From contig NZ_JASPHQ010000001.1 of NCBI RefSeq assembly GCF_030227225.1, forward strand, positions 61,712-125,711: DNA of 64,000 nucleotides, written 5' to 3'. Both the position numbers and the translations under genes were made by a program. Below, one piece after another: positions 1 through 8,507 of this stretch; the stretch's first letter is position 1; each line of letters starts with the position of its first letter. Source of the DNA: Corynebacterium rhinophilum. Its GTDB lineage: Bacteria; Actinomycetota; Actinomycetes; Mycobacteriales; Mycobacteriaceae. The notes beneath the pieces were generated by a model. The model made no database searches. It saw only the letters and a list, made by a program, of their open reading frames with translations, and was not told the DNA's origin.

Positions 1-77
1 TGCCGTCGCCGGTGTCTTGGCGCAATCGTGGACCAGGAACCCGCTAGCGGACCCCGGATTTATCGGTATTACCGCAG
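1..77 (+). repeat. 77-bp exact repeat, copy 1 (inside permease gene)
   Basis: Bases 1-77 are identical to 17778-17854; the copies part at base 78 (g here, c there). It lies within a FecCD permease reading frame. Identity starting at the very first base and ending after 77 bases looks like the k-mer overlap left at a contig end by some short-read assemblers (inference); a true repeat could extend upstream of the window. Confidence 0.9.
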
Positions 78-790
78 GCGCGTCGTTCTTCGTTGCCCTA
101 GGCACGGCCATTGGCATTGCTACCACCACCGGCATGCGCACCTCCTTCGCGCTTGTCGGCGCGGGCATTACCACGCTGCTGGTCCTGGCCGTCTCCCGGC
201 GGTTTCAGGATCCGCTAACGCTCATTCTGGTCGGCGCTGGCGTCTCCGCCGCTCTGGGATCGGGAGCGGTGATCATCGGCCTGTATTTCACGGACGTCCT
301 CGATAGCATGCGGCGCTGGACCATCGGCTCGACCTTTGGGCGCGGCCCAGAAGACGTCGCCATTGCGGGTATTGGCCTGCTCATCGGCCTGGCGTGCGCG
401 GCAATGGCGGCCAGGCCGCTTGACCTATTGGCCATGGGGGAAGAGTCCTCGCTCGCCTTGGGCGGATCCCCCACTACCGCGCGGGTGGGCGCGGCACTAA
501 GCGTCGTGGTGTTGGCCGGCAGCGCGACGGCGGCAACGGGTCCCATCGCCTTTGTTGGCTTCGCCATTCCCCACATCGTGCGGCGGGTGGTCGGCCCCAG
601 CGTTGCCACGATGATCCTGCCCTCCGCGCTCCTGGGCAGTTGCGCCGTGCTTGCCGCCGACATCATCGGCCGCCTCATTGTGGGTAACTCGGAGCTAGAG
701 ATGTCCATCGTTCTTGCCATCGTGGGCGCGCCTTTCCTCATTTGGGGCGCTCACCGCGGCGTGGGCAGAGCGTGGGGCGATAACGCATGA
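2..790 (+). CDS. Iron-siderophore ABC transporter permease (FecCD), 3' part
   Basis: Membrane permease of a FecCD/BtuC-type importer that moves ferric siderophore (or heme) through the cytoplasmic membrane. The frame is open from base 2, so the N-terminus lies outside the window; about 262 residues remain of the usual 330-360. Hydrophobic helices alternate with the conserved segment GPIAFVGFAIPHIVRR, which in this family forms the loop that docks on the ATPase. Its TGA overlaps the ATG of the next permease by 4 bp, so the two are probably coupled. The missing start matches the truncated permease at 17488-17868; joining 17854 to base 78 gives one permease of normal size directly after the binding protein gene. 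Confidence 0.9.
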   Translation, partial: AVAGVLAQSWTRNPLADPGFIGITAGASFFVALGTAIGIATTTGMRTSFALVGAGITTLLVLAVSRRFQDPLTLILVGAGVSAALGSGAVIIGLYFTDVLDSMRRWTIGSTFGRGPEDVAIAGIGLLIGLACAAMAARPLDLLAMGEESSLALGGSPTTARVGAALSVVVLAGSATAATGPIAFVGFAIPHIVRRVVGPSVATMILPSALLGSCAVLAADIIGRLIVGNSELEMSIVLAIVGAPFLIWGAHRGVGRAWGDNA

Positions 791-1821
791 CAACAATAAG
801 CAGTACCCTGCAAGCGCAGCAGCGTCGCAGGCACGTCCGCGTGCTCGCATCGACGCTGGTATTCGGCCTTATCGCCTTTGGCGCCTACCTGGTGTTGCTG
901 GGGCAAGGGCCTTTGGAGTTGAGCCCGCGGCAGGTCCTCGATGTGCTCACCGGCGGCGGCAGCGAGAGCCACATCAGGGTGGTGTGGGACTTGCGCTTGC
1001 CGGTCGCCATCGCCACCGTCATCGTCGGCGCCGCCCTCGGCGTGGCCGGTTCCTGGACGCAGACCATGGCGCGCAACCCGCTGGCATCGCCGGATATCCT
1101 GGGCGTGACCGGCGGCGCATCGGTGCTGGTAGTACTGGGCACCGTGCATTCTCGCCCCGGTTTCGCGGACGGCATCCCGGACTTCTGGTGGCGGGCATGC
1201 TTGGCGATGATCGGCGCCCTTCTCGTCGTCATCCTCCTCGCCGTCCTGGGCGGCATCGGCACGAGCAATCGCATCGTCATCGTCGGCATCGCCTTATCGC
1301 TGATGTTTCAGGCCGTCGTGGCGTATTTGATGCGCAGCGCGCAGATCCAGCGCGCGGCCGAGGCACAAACGTGGCTTGCGGGCTCGACCGGGTTCGTGCG
1401 CATGGAGGTCATCGTGCCCTTACTCGTGGCATTAGCACCGTTTCTCGCCATAGGCATCTGGTGCGCGCGGGAGCTGCCGCTGCTTGCCCATGATGATTCC
1501 TCTGCCACCACCCTGGGCGTGAATATCTCCCGCCAGCGCGCTCTGCTGCTCATTGCGGCAACCGGCATCTGCGCCGTGGTGGTCTCGGTGGTTGGGCCCA
1601 TTGGCTTTATCGCCCTGCTGGCGCCGCACCTGGCGCGGATGGTGGCGCGCACGCCCACGCCATCGCCGGTGGCATCGGCAGCCGCGGGCGCGGCGCTGCT
1701 GACCGTGTGCGCGGTTATCGCCGGCGCGATTCCGGTCAACGCGCCGGTGGGCGCGGTCTCCTCGGTCATCGGCGGCTGCGCCCTGGTGGTATTGGTGTGG
1801 AATGCGGCCCGGCGCACGTAA
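787..1821 (+). CDS. Iron-siderophore ABC transporter permease (FecCD), second subunit
   Basis: Second FecCD-family permease, 344 residues, normal full length. It should pair with the permease that ends at 790 to form the heterodimeric channel of a siderophore importer. Several transmembrane helices are evident. The family signatures QTMARNPLASPDILGVTGGA (about residue 97) and GPIGFIALLAPHLARM (about residue 270) are both present. The ATG overlaps the upstream stop (ATGA). An 84-bp gap separates it from the ATPase gene. The substrate cannot be read from the permease; the linked siderophore-interacting protein and the hydroxamate operon at 19-24.5 kb suggest a ferric siderophore. Confidence 0.93.
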   Translation: MTTISSTLQAQQRRRHVRVLASTLVFGLIAFGAYLVLLGQGPLELSPRQVLDVLTGGGSESHIRVVWDLRLPVAIATVIVGAALGVAGSWTQTMARNPLASPDILGVTGGASVLVVLGTVHSRPGFADGIPDFWWRACLAMIGALLVVILLAVLGGIGTSNRIVIVGIALSLMFQAVVAYLMRSAQIQRAAEAQTWLAGSTGFVRMEVIVPLLVALAPFLAIGIWCARELPLLAHDDSSATTLGVNISRQRALLLIAATGICAVVVSVVGPIGFIALLAPHLARMVARTPTPSPVASAAAGAALLTVCAVIAGAIPVNAPVGAVSSVIGGCALVVLVWNAARRT

Positions 1822-1905
1822 TCGCTGTGGCGCGCCACAGCGAGGATTGGGCGAGCGAAGCAACCACAAAGTCCTACACACTCGTACGTGGATGAAGGAA
1901 AAGAT

Positions 1906-2733
1906 ATGACGGATAATCAGCCCACGCGCTCGAAGCGCCGGTGCAGCCTCCAGGCCACCGGCATCCATGCGGGATATAAGGACGGCGAGGATATTCTCGC
2001 CGGCGTCGATCTGCATGCACGCGCCGGTGAGGTCACCACGCTCATCGGGCCCAATGGCTGCGGCAAGTCCACGCTGCTCAAGACGCTGTCTAAAATCCTG
2101 GCCCCGCGGCAGGGCAGCGTTATGGTCGGGGACGCCGACCTGCATGCGATGAACGCGAAGGAAGCCGCGCAGCAGGTGGCGCTGCTGCCACAGCACCCCG
2201 TGGCCCCCGATGGATTGCGGGTGGGCGAGTTGGTCGCGCGCGGGCGCCACCCCTATCAGGGCAGGATGCGCGGCCTTTCTCCTACGGACCGAGAGATCAT
2301 CGCCCACGCCTGCGAAGCCACGGACATTGTGGACTTCCTCGAGCGCGATATCGCCTCCCTATCGGGTGGGCAGCGCCAGCGCGTCTGGCTAGCGCTAGCG
2401 TTGGCGCAAGATACGCCGGTGCTGCTTCTCGATGAACCCACGACCTTCCTCGACCCCGCCCACGCCATGAGCATGCTGGAGCTGGCTCGAACACAGGCGC
2501 GCGCCAGCAAAACGGTGGTTGTGGTCCTGCACGATCTCATGCTGGCGGGCCACTACTCCGATTCCATGGTGGTAATGAAAGCTGGCGATATCATCGCGCG
2601 CGGCGCACCTAAGCAAGCGCTGGCCCCCAAGGTCTTGGCGCAGGCCTATGGCATCGAGGCGGAGGCCTGGGACGACCCGCTTGGCGATGCCCCCATTATC
2701 GTCCCCCGCCGCGTCCTCCCCAGCGACAAGTAA
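1906..2733 (+). CDS. Iron-siderophore ABC transporter ATP-binding protein
   Basis: Cytoplasmic ATPase of the importer, FepC/FhuC type, 275 residues. Visible motifs: Walker A GPNGCGKST, Q-loop LLPQHP, signature LSGGQRQR, Walker B VLLLDEPTTFLD and the switch histidine in VVLHD. The start is taken at ATG 1906 because a purine-rich ribosome site (gaagga, about 1893-1899) sits at the right distance; an in-frame ATG at 1888 would add 6 residues and lacks a clear site. It is the last gene of the transporter unit and is followed at once by a GC-rich hairpin. Confidence 0.93.
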   Translation: MTDNQPTRSKRRCSLQATGIHAGYKDGEDILAGVDLHARAGEVTTLIGPNGCGKSTLLKTLSKILAPRQGSVMVGDADLHAMNAKEAAQQVALLPQHPVAPDGLRVGELVARGRHPYQGRMRGLSPTDREIIAHACEATDIVDFLERDIASLSGGQRQRVWLALALAQDTPVLLLDEPTTFLDPAHAMSMLELARTQARASKTVVVVLHDLMLAGHYSDSMVVMKAGDIIARGAPKQALAPKVLAQAYGIEAEAWDDPLGDAPIIVPRRVLPSDK

Positions 2734-2734
2734 G

Positions 2735-2761
2735 CGCTCCCCCCGCTAAGCGCGGGGAGCG
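2735..2761. terminator. Hairpin after the siderophore ABC operon
   Basis: CGCTCCCC at 2735 pairs with GGGGAGCG ending at 2761. It lies between the convergent ATPase gene (+) and small membrane protein gene (-), so it may serve both. No strong T-run follows on the + strand. Confidence 0.65.
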
Positions 2762-2776
2762 TGTTGCTCAGATCGG

Positions 2777-3172
2777 CTACTGCCGCGCCAACCGGCGGAT
2801 ATCCAAAACCGAAATCGCGATGATGAAGAGGCTGAGCACGCAGCCGACGCTGAGGAGGAAATTGCCAATGCGGTAGGTGCCCGTGCCTACTTCCGCCATA
2901 TTGCCGTAGATGTAGATCCAGATTCCCCAGCCCACCAGCAGCACGATGCCGGCGATTCCGGAGAGCAGCTTGAGACTGCGTGGGGAAGCGGGAGCGAAGA
3001 ACTTAAAGGCGGCATCGATAAGCGCGGCCGCTGCCAGGGCGATGCTTAATCCACCCGAGAGCCACAGTGGGAGCAGGGCTGCGGTGCCGACGACAACGGG
3101 GAGGATGAAGGCGAGGAACGCTAAGAGGAATAACCCCAGGTGTATCCACATCGTGCGCTTGGTGTAGCTCAT
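2777..3172 (-). CDS. Small membrane protein of unknown function (4 helices)
   Basis: 131-residue integral membrane protein with four predicted transmembrane helices (residues about 8-30, 33-55, 65-88 and 100-122) and short loops; no family recognised. The ATG at 3172 overlaps the stop of the upstream PfkB kinase gene by 4 bp (ATGA), so it is probably translated as the second gene of a two-gene unit with the kinase. Its place beside sucrose genes hints at a role linked to sugar uptake, but nothing in the protein shows this. Confidence 0.75.
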   Translation of the reverse strand: MSYTKRTMWIHLGLFLLAFLAFILPVVVGTAALLPLWLSGGLSIALAAAALIDAAFKFFAPASPRSLKLLSGIAGIVLLVGWGIWIYIYGNMAEVGTGTYRIGNFLLSVGCVLSLFIIAISVLDIRRLARQ

Positions 3173-4053
3173 AGGGCAGACTCTACTTCCTTGCGCAGTG
3201 GGGGATTGGCGCCGGTGCGGGAGACGGTGATGCCGGCCGCGGTGGCGGCGAAGTGGAGGATATCGCGCCACTGTTCGGCGCTTAGTGCTGCGGCCTTGTC
3301 CGCATCGAGGTCGCGTTCATCCAGTTGCGCCAACAGGGCGGCCATGATGGTGTCGCCGGCGCCGATGGTATCGGTGACCTCTACCGCGGCTGCGGGAACG
3401 TCGAGGGAAATATCCCCAGCCCTGACGCTAATTCCATCGCCGCCGCGGGTGGTGACCACGATGGGGACCTGGGAGGTGAAGTCCTCGCCTAAAAAGTCCA
3501 CCTCTTCATCCGATAGCTTCAGCACAGAGACGTGTGGCAGCAAATCCGCCAAGAATTTCTTATGCGCGTCGGTGGCATAAAAGGGTCGGATATTGGGATC
3601 AAGGGCGACGAGCGTTCCCTGTGCGGCGAAGTCCCTGAGCAGCTGCGCGTAGCGGGAAGCACCCGGCTCCAAGGCCAAGGAAACGGTGCCGAAGCAGGCA
3701 ATATCTGCCGGAACTAGTGTGGGTTCAACGAAGCGATCCGCAGTGCCTTCCACATAAAAGTTATAGGAGGCCGTGCCGTTCTCCGCGATGGTGGTTACCG
3801 CTAAGGTGGTCGGTTCCTCCCCGCGCTGCACGTGGGCGGTCTCGACGCCTTCTTCCTCAAGGCGCCGGAATAATTCCTGGCCAAAGCCATCGGTAGAAAT
3901 CCGCGATTGAAACGCCACGTCCGCGCCCAAGCGCGCCGCGGCGATGGCCACATTGAAGGGCCCGCCGCCCAGTGCCGGGGTGAGGTCATTCAAGCGGCCA
4001 GGGGATACTGGAACTAGGTCCACGAGGCCTTCGCCGCACACATGAATAGTCAT
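3169..4053 (-). CDS. PfkB-family carbohydrate kinase, probable fructokinase
   Basis: Ribokinase/PfkB-type sugar kinase, 294 residues. The substrate-binding GGGPFNVAIAAARLGA segment is near residue 28. The C-terminal ATP-binding signature DTIGAGDTIMAALL, with the catalytic aspartate in GAGD, is near residue 230. Next to a GH32 sucrose hydrolase and a sucrose PTS it most likely phosphorylates the fructose released from sucrose 6-phosphate (inference from context). ATG at 4053 is chosen because the homologous N-terminus starts there; the frame extends upstream but would run into the promoter and the divergent gene. Only 20 bp separate it from the divergent hydrolase start. Confidence 0.88.
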   Translation of the reverse strand: MTIHVCGEGLVDLVPVSPGRLNDLTPALGGGPFNVAIAAARLGADVAFQSRISTDGFGQELFRRLEEEGVETAHVQRGEEPTTLAVTTIAENGTASYNFYVEGTADRFVEPTLVPADIACFGTVSLALEPGASRYAQLLRDFAAQGTLVALDPNIRPFYATDAHKKFLADLLPHVSVLKLSDEEVDFLGEDFTSQVPIVVTTRGGDGISVRAGDISLDVPAAAVEVTDTIGAGDTIMAALLAQLDERDLDADKAAALSAEQWRDILHFAATAAGITVSRTGANPPLRKEVESAL

Positions 4054-4073
4054 AGTTCCATAGTATCGGGGAC
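4054..4073. promoter_or_regulatory. Divergent promoter with a shared symmetric -10 element (kinase and scrB)
   Basis: The whole gap between the two start codons is 20 bp. On the + strand TAGTAT (4061-4066) ends 7 bases before the hydrolase ATG at 4074. On the - strand TACTAT (4065-4060) ends 6 bases before the kinase ATG at 4053. Both fit the TANNNT -10 consensus at the spacing expected for leaderless transcripts, which are common in actinobacteria. No ribosome site is visible on either side. Confidence 0.6.
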
Positions 4074-5282
4074 ATGAACCACCGACCGAACTTTCACCTG
4101 GCCCCGCCACTGGGCCGCCTCAATGACCCCAATGGCCTTTTTGTGGATGGCGATATTCTGCACGCCTACTACCAGCATGACCCTGCCTTTCCGCACAAGC
4201 CCAAGCGGACTGGCTGGGGTCACGCCACCACGACGGTGTCCGCGCCTACTCCGTGGCGGCATTACCCCGATGCGCTCTATCCTGACCTGCCCTATGACAA
4301 GGATGGGTGCTACTCCGGCGGGGCCGTGGTTGACGGCACTGACATGTGGCTCTTTTATACCGGAAACCTGAAAGAAGCCGGGCGCCGCATCCCCTCACAG
4401 AATCGCGTGCGGGTCATGGACCCCTCCGGGCCGGAAGGCGGGATTTATGTCCGCGATGTCGCGAACCCGCTTATTGCTGATTCCCCGGAGGGATATACCG
4501 GCCACTTCCGCGATCCCCATATTTCCCGCGCTGGGGAGGGATGGCGCATGGTCATTGGTGCGCAAACGGAAGACGAACGCGGAACCATCGTGCTGTATTA
4601 CTCGCAGGATTTAAAGCAGTGGGATTTCCAGGGAGAGCTTGTTTTTGATGATCCCGCGCAGCTTCCCGGTGGCTATATGTGGGAGTGCCCCAACCTGCTG
4701 ACCTTTGGGGATAAGCACGTGCTCATTTTCTGTCCACAGGATGAGACGGACCGTTGCGGCTACGTCGTCGGGACCTTGGATGGGCTTAATTTTCACGTTG
4801 AGCGCGGCTTTACCCTGCTGGATCACGGCACGCAGTTCTATGCGCCGCAGGCAACCGAGGAAAACATCCTGCTGGGCTGGATGGGCATGCCCGCTCATGA
4901 CGAAACTCCAACGCAGGGGTGGGTGCATACCTTGACTATTCCGCGGCGGCTGTGGCTGGAGGATAACTACCTGTGCCAAGAACCGCTGTGGTCTGCGCTG
5001 CCGGAAACCGGCGGCAGGGAGGGCTTTGGCTCGACCATTGATGTCACGGGGGAGGGGGCATATGCGCTTGTCGATGCCACTGGCAACGAAGCGTTCCGCG
5101 TGGTGCAAGGCGGTGGCACCATCTCTTTCAATGGTGGTGAGCCGATCGCCTGCCCCGATGGAGAAATGCGGCTGATCGCTGATGGCTGCGCCGTAGAAGT
5201 CTTTGCCGGCGACGGTCGCATCGCCGCGGCATTCGCGGTTTTTGGTGATGCTCCGTGGCAGGCATGGGAGCCGCTGGACTAA
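4074..5282 (+). CDS. scrB: Sucrose-6-phosphate hydrolase (GH32)
   Basis: Cytoplasmic glycoside hydrolase family 32 enzyme, 402 residues, splitting sucrose 6-phosphate from the PTS into glucose 6-phosphate and fructose. The GH32 triad is visible: nucleophile aspartate in RLNDPNG (about residue 17), the FRDPHI block with the transition-state aspartate, and the acid/base glutamate in MWECPNL. A beta-sandwich C-terminal part follows (residues about 290-402). There is no signal peptide, which fits an intracellular substrate. The ATG sits 7 bases after a -10-like hexamer, so the mRNA may be leaderless. Sucrose PTS gene follows 124 bp downstream. Confidence 0.93.
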   Translation: MNHRPNFHLAPPLGRLNDPNGLFVDGDILHAYYQHDPAFPHKPKRTGWGHATTTVSAPTPWRHYPDALYPDLPYDKDGCYSGGAVVDGTDMWLFYTGNLKEAGRRIPSQNRVRVMDPSGPEGGIYVRDVANPLIADSPEGYTGHFRDPHISRAGEGWRMVIGAQTEDERGTIVLYYSQDLKQWDFQGELVFDDPAQLPGGYMWECPNLLTFGDKHVLIFCPQDETDRCGYVVGTLDGLNFHVERGFTLLDHGTQFYAPQATEENILLGWMGMPAHDETPTQGWVHTLTIPRRLWLEDNYLCQEPLWSALPETGGREGFGSTIDVTGEGAYALVDATGNEAFRVVQGGGTISFNGGEPIACPDGEMRLIADGCAVEVFAGDGRIAAAFAVFGDAPWQAWEPLD

Positions 5283-5355
5283 GACCTTGCGGAACTAGGG
5301 TCGATAGCTTTTTGCTTTGTGGACATTTTGGCCCAAACAGACTTAAATGGGAAGT

Positions 5356-5386
5356 GGTCAATCACATTTGGTCATTTGATGCGACC
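5356..5386. promoter_or_regulatory. Dyad upstream of the sucrose PTS gene
   Basis: GGTC-A-ATCA (5356-5364) faces TGAT-GC-GACC (5377-5386) as an imperfect inverted repeat 20 bp before the EIIBCA start. It could be an operator for a sugar regulator; no regulator is identified and the match to any known consensus is not convincing. Confidence 0.3.
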
Positions 5387-5406
5387 TAAATAACAAAGGT
5401 TGGTCC

Positions 5407-7434
5407 ATGGAGCATAAAGATGTCGCCGCCCGCACCCTGAAGGCATTAGGCGGCGAAGATAATATTATTGCCCTTGCCCACTGCGCCACGCGCTTGCGCA
5501 TGGTGTTGGATGATTCGGACAAGGTAGATACCGCAGCGCTAGACAACGATCCAGATCTGAAGGGCACCTTCGAAGCCGGTGGCATGTTCCAGGTCATCGT
5601 GGGACCGGGCGATGTCAATATCGTCTTTCAGGAAATGACAAAGTCCATTTCCAAGGACGTCGCCGTGTCCACCGATCGGCTAAAAGATATTGCCGCGGAA
5701 TCCGGGAACTGGTTCTCCCGTGCGGTCAAGGTCTTGGCGGATATTTTTGTTCCGCTAATCCCAATCCTGCTCGGCGGCGGTCTATTGATGGCATTAAATA
5801 ATGTGCTGACCGCGCCGGGACTATTTGGGGATCAATCAGTCATCGAAATGTATCCCTCGTGGGAAGGGTTTGCCGGGCTGGTCAACCTCCTGGCATCCGC
5901 CCCCTTTGCCTTCCTTCCTATCCTCGTGGGCTTTACTGCTACTAAGCGCTTTGGCGGTAATGAATTCCTCGGTGCGGGCATGGCCATGGCGATGGTCATG
6001 CCAGATTTGGTTAGCGGCTATAACGTTGCTGAGGCTATTGAAAATGGCGAGATGCCCTACTGGGATATCTTTGGCTTAGACGTTGCCCAGGTCGGCTACC
6101 AGGGCTCCATCTTGCCCATTCTGGTCATCGCCTGGATCTTGGCGACAATTGAAAAGTTCCTGCACAAGCACCTCAAGGGCACCGTGGACTTCATGCTCAC
6201 GCCCCTGCTTACCCTGCTGGTGACCGGCTTTATTACCTTTATGGGGCTGGGCCCAATCTTGCGCACCGCCGGTGAGTGGTTGGGCATGGGGTTGGCCAAC
6301 CTGTATAACTTTGCAGGTCCTGTGGCCGGCTTCCTTTTCGGTCTGGTTTATTCACCGATCGTCATTACCGGTCTACACCAATCCTTCCCGCCCATTGAGA
6401 CGATGCTGTGGAATGAGGGCGGTTCCTTCATCTTCCCCATTGCCTCGATGGCCAATATCGCCCAGGGTGGTGTGGCCTTGGCCGTGTACTTCCTGGCGCG
6501 TTCCGAAAAGCTCAAGGGCTTGGCCGGTGCCTCCGGTATCTCGGCGCTGTTTGGTATTACTGAGCCCGCGATCTTCGGTGTTAACCTGCGCCTGCGTTGG
6601 CCGTTTTATATCGGTATGGCGGCATCAGCCATCGCCTCTACGTTCATCGCCATTTTTGGCGTGCTTGCGGATGCCCTCGGTGCCGCCGGCTTCATTGGCT
6701 TCGTCTCCGTTCCCCGCTTTGTCCCGACCTTCTTGTTGTGTGGTGTCATCGCCTTCGCCGTAGCCTTCATCGGGGCTTACCTATACGGGCGCGTGCTCAT
6801 CCATCGCAATGGCACCATTGACCCTGATGAGATCAATCCGCCCGCCGCGCAGGCTTTGGCTGCCGAGGCCGCTGAAGAGTCTGCTGCCAGTACTTCCGCG
6901 GCCGAGGATGCCGCGACGATCTTTTCCCCGCTAGAGGGAAATGCCGTGCCCCTATCTAAAGTTGAGGACCCCATGTTCGCCGGGGGCAAGCTGGGTAAAG
7001 GCGTTGCGATCGAACCGACCGTCGGCAAGCTCGTCGCGCCTGCCGATGGCACCATCACCGTGACCTTCCCCTCCCACCACGCCTACGCCCTGCGCGTGGA
7101 AGACCCAGAGGTGGGGCCGATCGACATCCTTATGCACATTGGCTTCGATACGGTAAACCTCAAGGGCGAACACTTCACCTCACACGTCAATAAGGGCGAT
7201 ACCGTCAAGCAAGGCGAGGTCCTGGCTGAATTCGATATCGAGGCCATTAAGGAAGCGGGACTGCCGGTAACGACGCCAATCGTTGTGTCCAACGCCAAGA
7301 AGACCGGCCCCGTTATTCCCACCGAGGCTTTCCGCGAGGGCGAGCTCATCGGTTCTGGAACTGACCTATTTACCGTTGACCCAAAGGCTGGGCAGGAGAC
7401 TGCGGAGACTTCTGCGAGGGAAGCTACGTCTTAA
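5407..7434 (+). CDS. ptsS: Sucrose-specific PTS transporter, EIIBCA
   Basis: Membrane permease of the phosphotransferase system that imports and phosphorylates sucrose, 675 residues in B-C-A order. EIIB: phosphorylated cysteine in AHCATRLR (about residue 27). EIIC: about ten membrane helices (residues about 105-470) including the substrate signature GITEPAIFG. EIIA (residues about 510-660): active histidine in LMHIGFDTV. An Ala/Glu/Ser-rich linker joins C and A. The C-terminus looks complete. A ribosome site aaagg lies just before ATG 5407. With the hydrolase and kinase it forms a complete sucrose route; the sugar assignment rests on that context. Confidence 0.92.
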   Translation: MEHKDVAARTLKALGGEDNIIALAHCATRLRMVLDDSDKVDTAALDNDPDLKGTFEAGGMFQVIVGPGDVNIVFQEMTKSISKDVAVSTDRLKDIAAESGNWFSRAVKVLADIFVPLIPILLGGGLLMALNNVLTAPGLFGDQSVIEMYPSWEGFAGLVNLLASAPFAFLPILVGFTATKRFGGNEFLGAGMAMAMVMPDLVSGYNVAEAIENGEMPYWDIFGLDVAQVGYQGSILPILVIAWILATIEKFLHKHLKGTVDFMLTPLLTLLVTGFITFMGLGPILRTAGEWLGMGLANLYNFAGPVAGFLFGLVYSPIVITGLHQSFPPIETMLWNEGGSFIFPIASMANIAQGGVALAVYFLARSEKLKGLAGASGISALFGITEPAIFGVNLRLRWPFYIGMAASAIASTFIAIFGVLADALGAAGFIGFVSVPRFVPTFLLCGVIAFAVAFIGAYLYGRVLIHRNGTIDPDEINPPAAQALAAEAAEESAASTSAAEDAATIFSPLEGNAVPLSKVEDPMFAGGKLGKGVAIEPTVGKLVAPADGTITVTFPSHHAYALRVEDPEVGPIDILMHIGFDTVNLKGEHFTSHVNKGDTVKQGEVLAEFDIEAIKEAGLPVTTPIVVSNAKKTGPVIPTEAFREGELIGSGTDLFTVDPKAGQETAETSAREATS

Positions 7435-7456
7435 GGGCTGGGGTTTCTGATACAAG

Positions 7457-7485
7457 AAAGGCTGGGGATAAACCCCAGCCTTTTT
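7457..7485. terminator. Bidirectional intrinsic terminator, ptsS / metI
   Basis: AAAGGCTGGGG pairs with CCCCAGCCTTTTT around a 5-base loop, with T-runs in both directions. It ends the PTS transcript and that of the convergent metI remnant. Confidence 0.92.
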
Positions 7486-7500
7486 ACTTGTTGGTATTCA

Positions 7501-8104
7501 TTAGGCGCCGTTGCGCGCCCGACGGGCGAGCGCATTGCCCAAGCCTTGGATTGCTTGTACCACCACGATGAGGATAATCACGGTGAAGATAATGGCTACG
7601 GTGTCGAATTGCTGATAACCATAGGAGACCGCCAAGTCACCGACGCCTCCACCACCGATGGTGCCCGCCATCGCGGCGGCAGAAATCAAGGTGATGGTGG
7701 ATGTAGTCAGTGCCAAGATTATCGAAGCCCTAGCCTCCGGCAGCAAGAAATAGCGGATGGTTTGCCATAGGGAAGCGCCCATGGATTCCGCTGCTTCTAG
7801 GATGCCTTCACCAACTTCCAGCACCGATTGCTCGATGAGGCGAGCCATAAACGGCGCTATGAAGGCGCTATGAAGATGGTAAGCGGCACCAGCGCACCGT
7901 ATTGACTAGGAAGTCTGTGATCCTGAACAGCACACGGTTGGGGTACATGCCTTGCGGGTGAGCAAGGGCCAGGATGATTCCCAGGGTAACTCCGCCTATT
8001 GTCCCCAGGAAGAGGGAAATGCCCACCATATAAAGGGTTTGCCAGCCGGCCTCTAGATACTGATCGATAGAAACCTTGGTATCGAAAATTTCGGTTAAGT
8101 CCAT
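7501..8104 (-). pseudogene. metI: Methionine ABC transporter permease MetI, broken
   Basis: MetI-family permease for methionine import. The N-terminal part runs from ATG 8104 to the segment FLVNTVR; the C-terminal part (from IAPFMARLIEQSVLEV to the stop at 7501) is intact and carries the EAAESMGAS loop that contacts MetN. Two lesions separate them. About 25-30 residues normally found after NTVR are missing; a shared GGTGCG at the join suggests deletion by microhomology. In addition an 11-bp direct repeat (ggcgctatgaa twice, about 7855-7876 on the + strand) shifts the frame. Its ATG overlaps the metN stop (TAATG). Not expected to give a working permease. Confidence 0.85.
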
Positions 8105-8239
8105 TAGTTCACTACTTCTGCATTGAGCTGACCCTGCCGCTGGAAGATGCCGTGGAAGCACGGTCTTTACCAACTGCTGAGTCAGGGGTTGCTGAGGGGC
8201 AGAGGAAAGGCTGGATTCAAAGAGTACGAGGTTTACCAC
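8104..8239 (-). pseudogene. metN: MetN (methionine ABC ATPase) remnant
   Basis: Two pieces of a MetN-like ATPase in different frames. One frame holds SAPQQPLTQQLVKTVLP, which resembles the region after the ATPase core of MetN. Another ends with FHGIFQRQGQLNAEVVN and a TAA that overlaps the metI ATG. The nucleotide-binding core and most of the C-terminal regulatory domain are absent. The order metN-metI is normal, so this is the relic of a methionine import operon; metQ is not seen nearby. Identification relies on short matches remembered from the family. Confidence 0.5.
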
Positions 8240-8507
8240 GGGCTACAGATGCACCCCGCTAAAGGACGCAACCGCTGTAAAGTGAAAACCCTGCTTTTTG
8301 TGTTTTGGAAGTAGCTAGTTCATGTGGTTCAATATGTTAGTTGCGAGAGCTGGTCGGTCCGCAGTGGTGCGTTTCCGAATCGCCGGTCCGAGACCCATCG
8401 ACGCCGTACGGTGTTCGTTGTAAAAGTTCGCGCACAGCAAGTTTGTAGACCGCGTGTGGCAAGGACGGAAATCTTGTCGCACATCAATCCAGGTCAGGAG
8501 ACCCATA

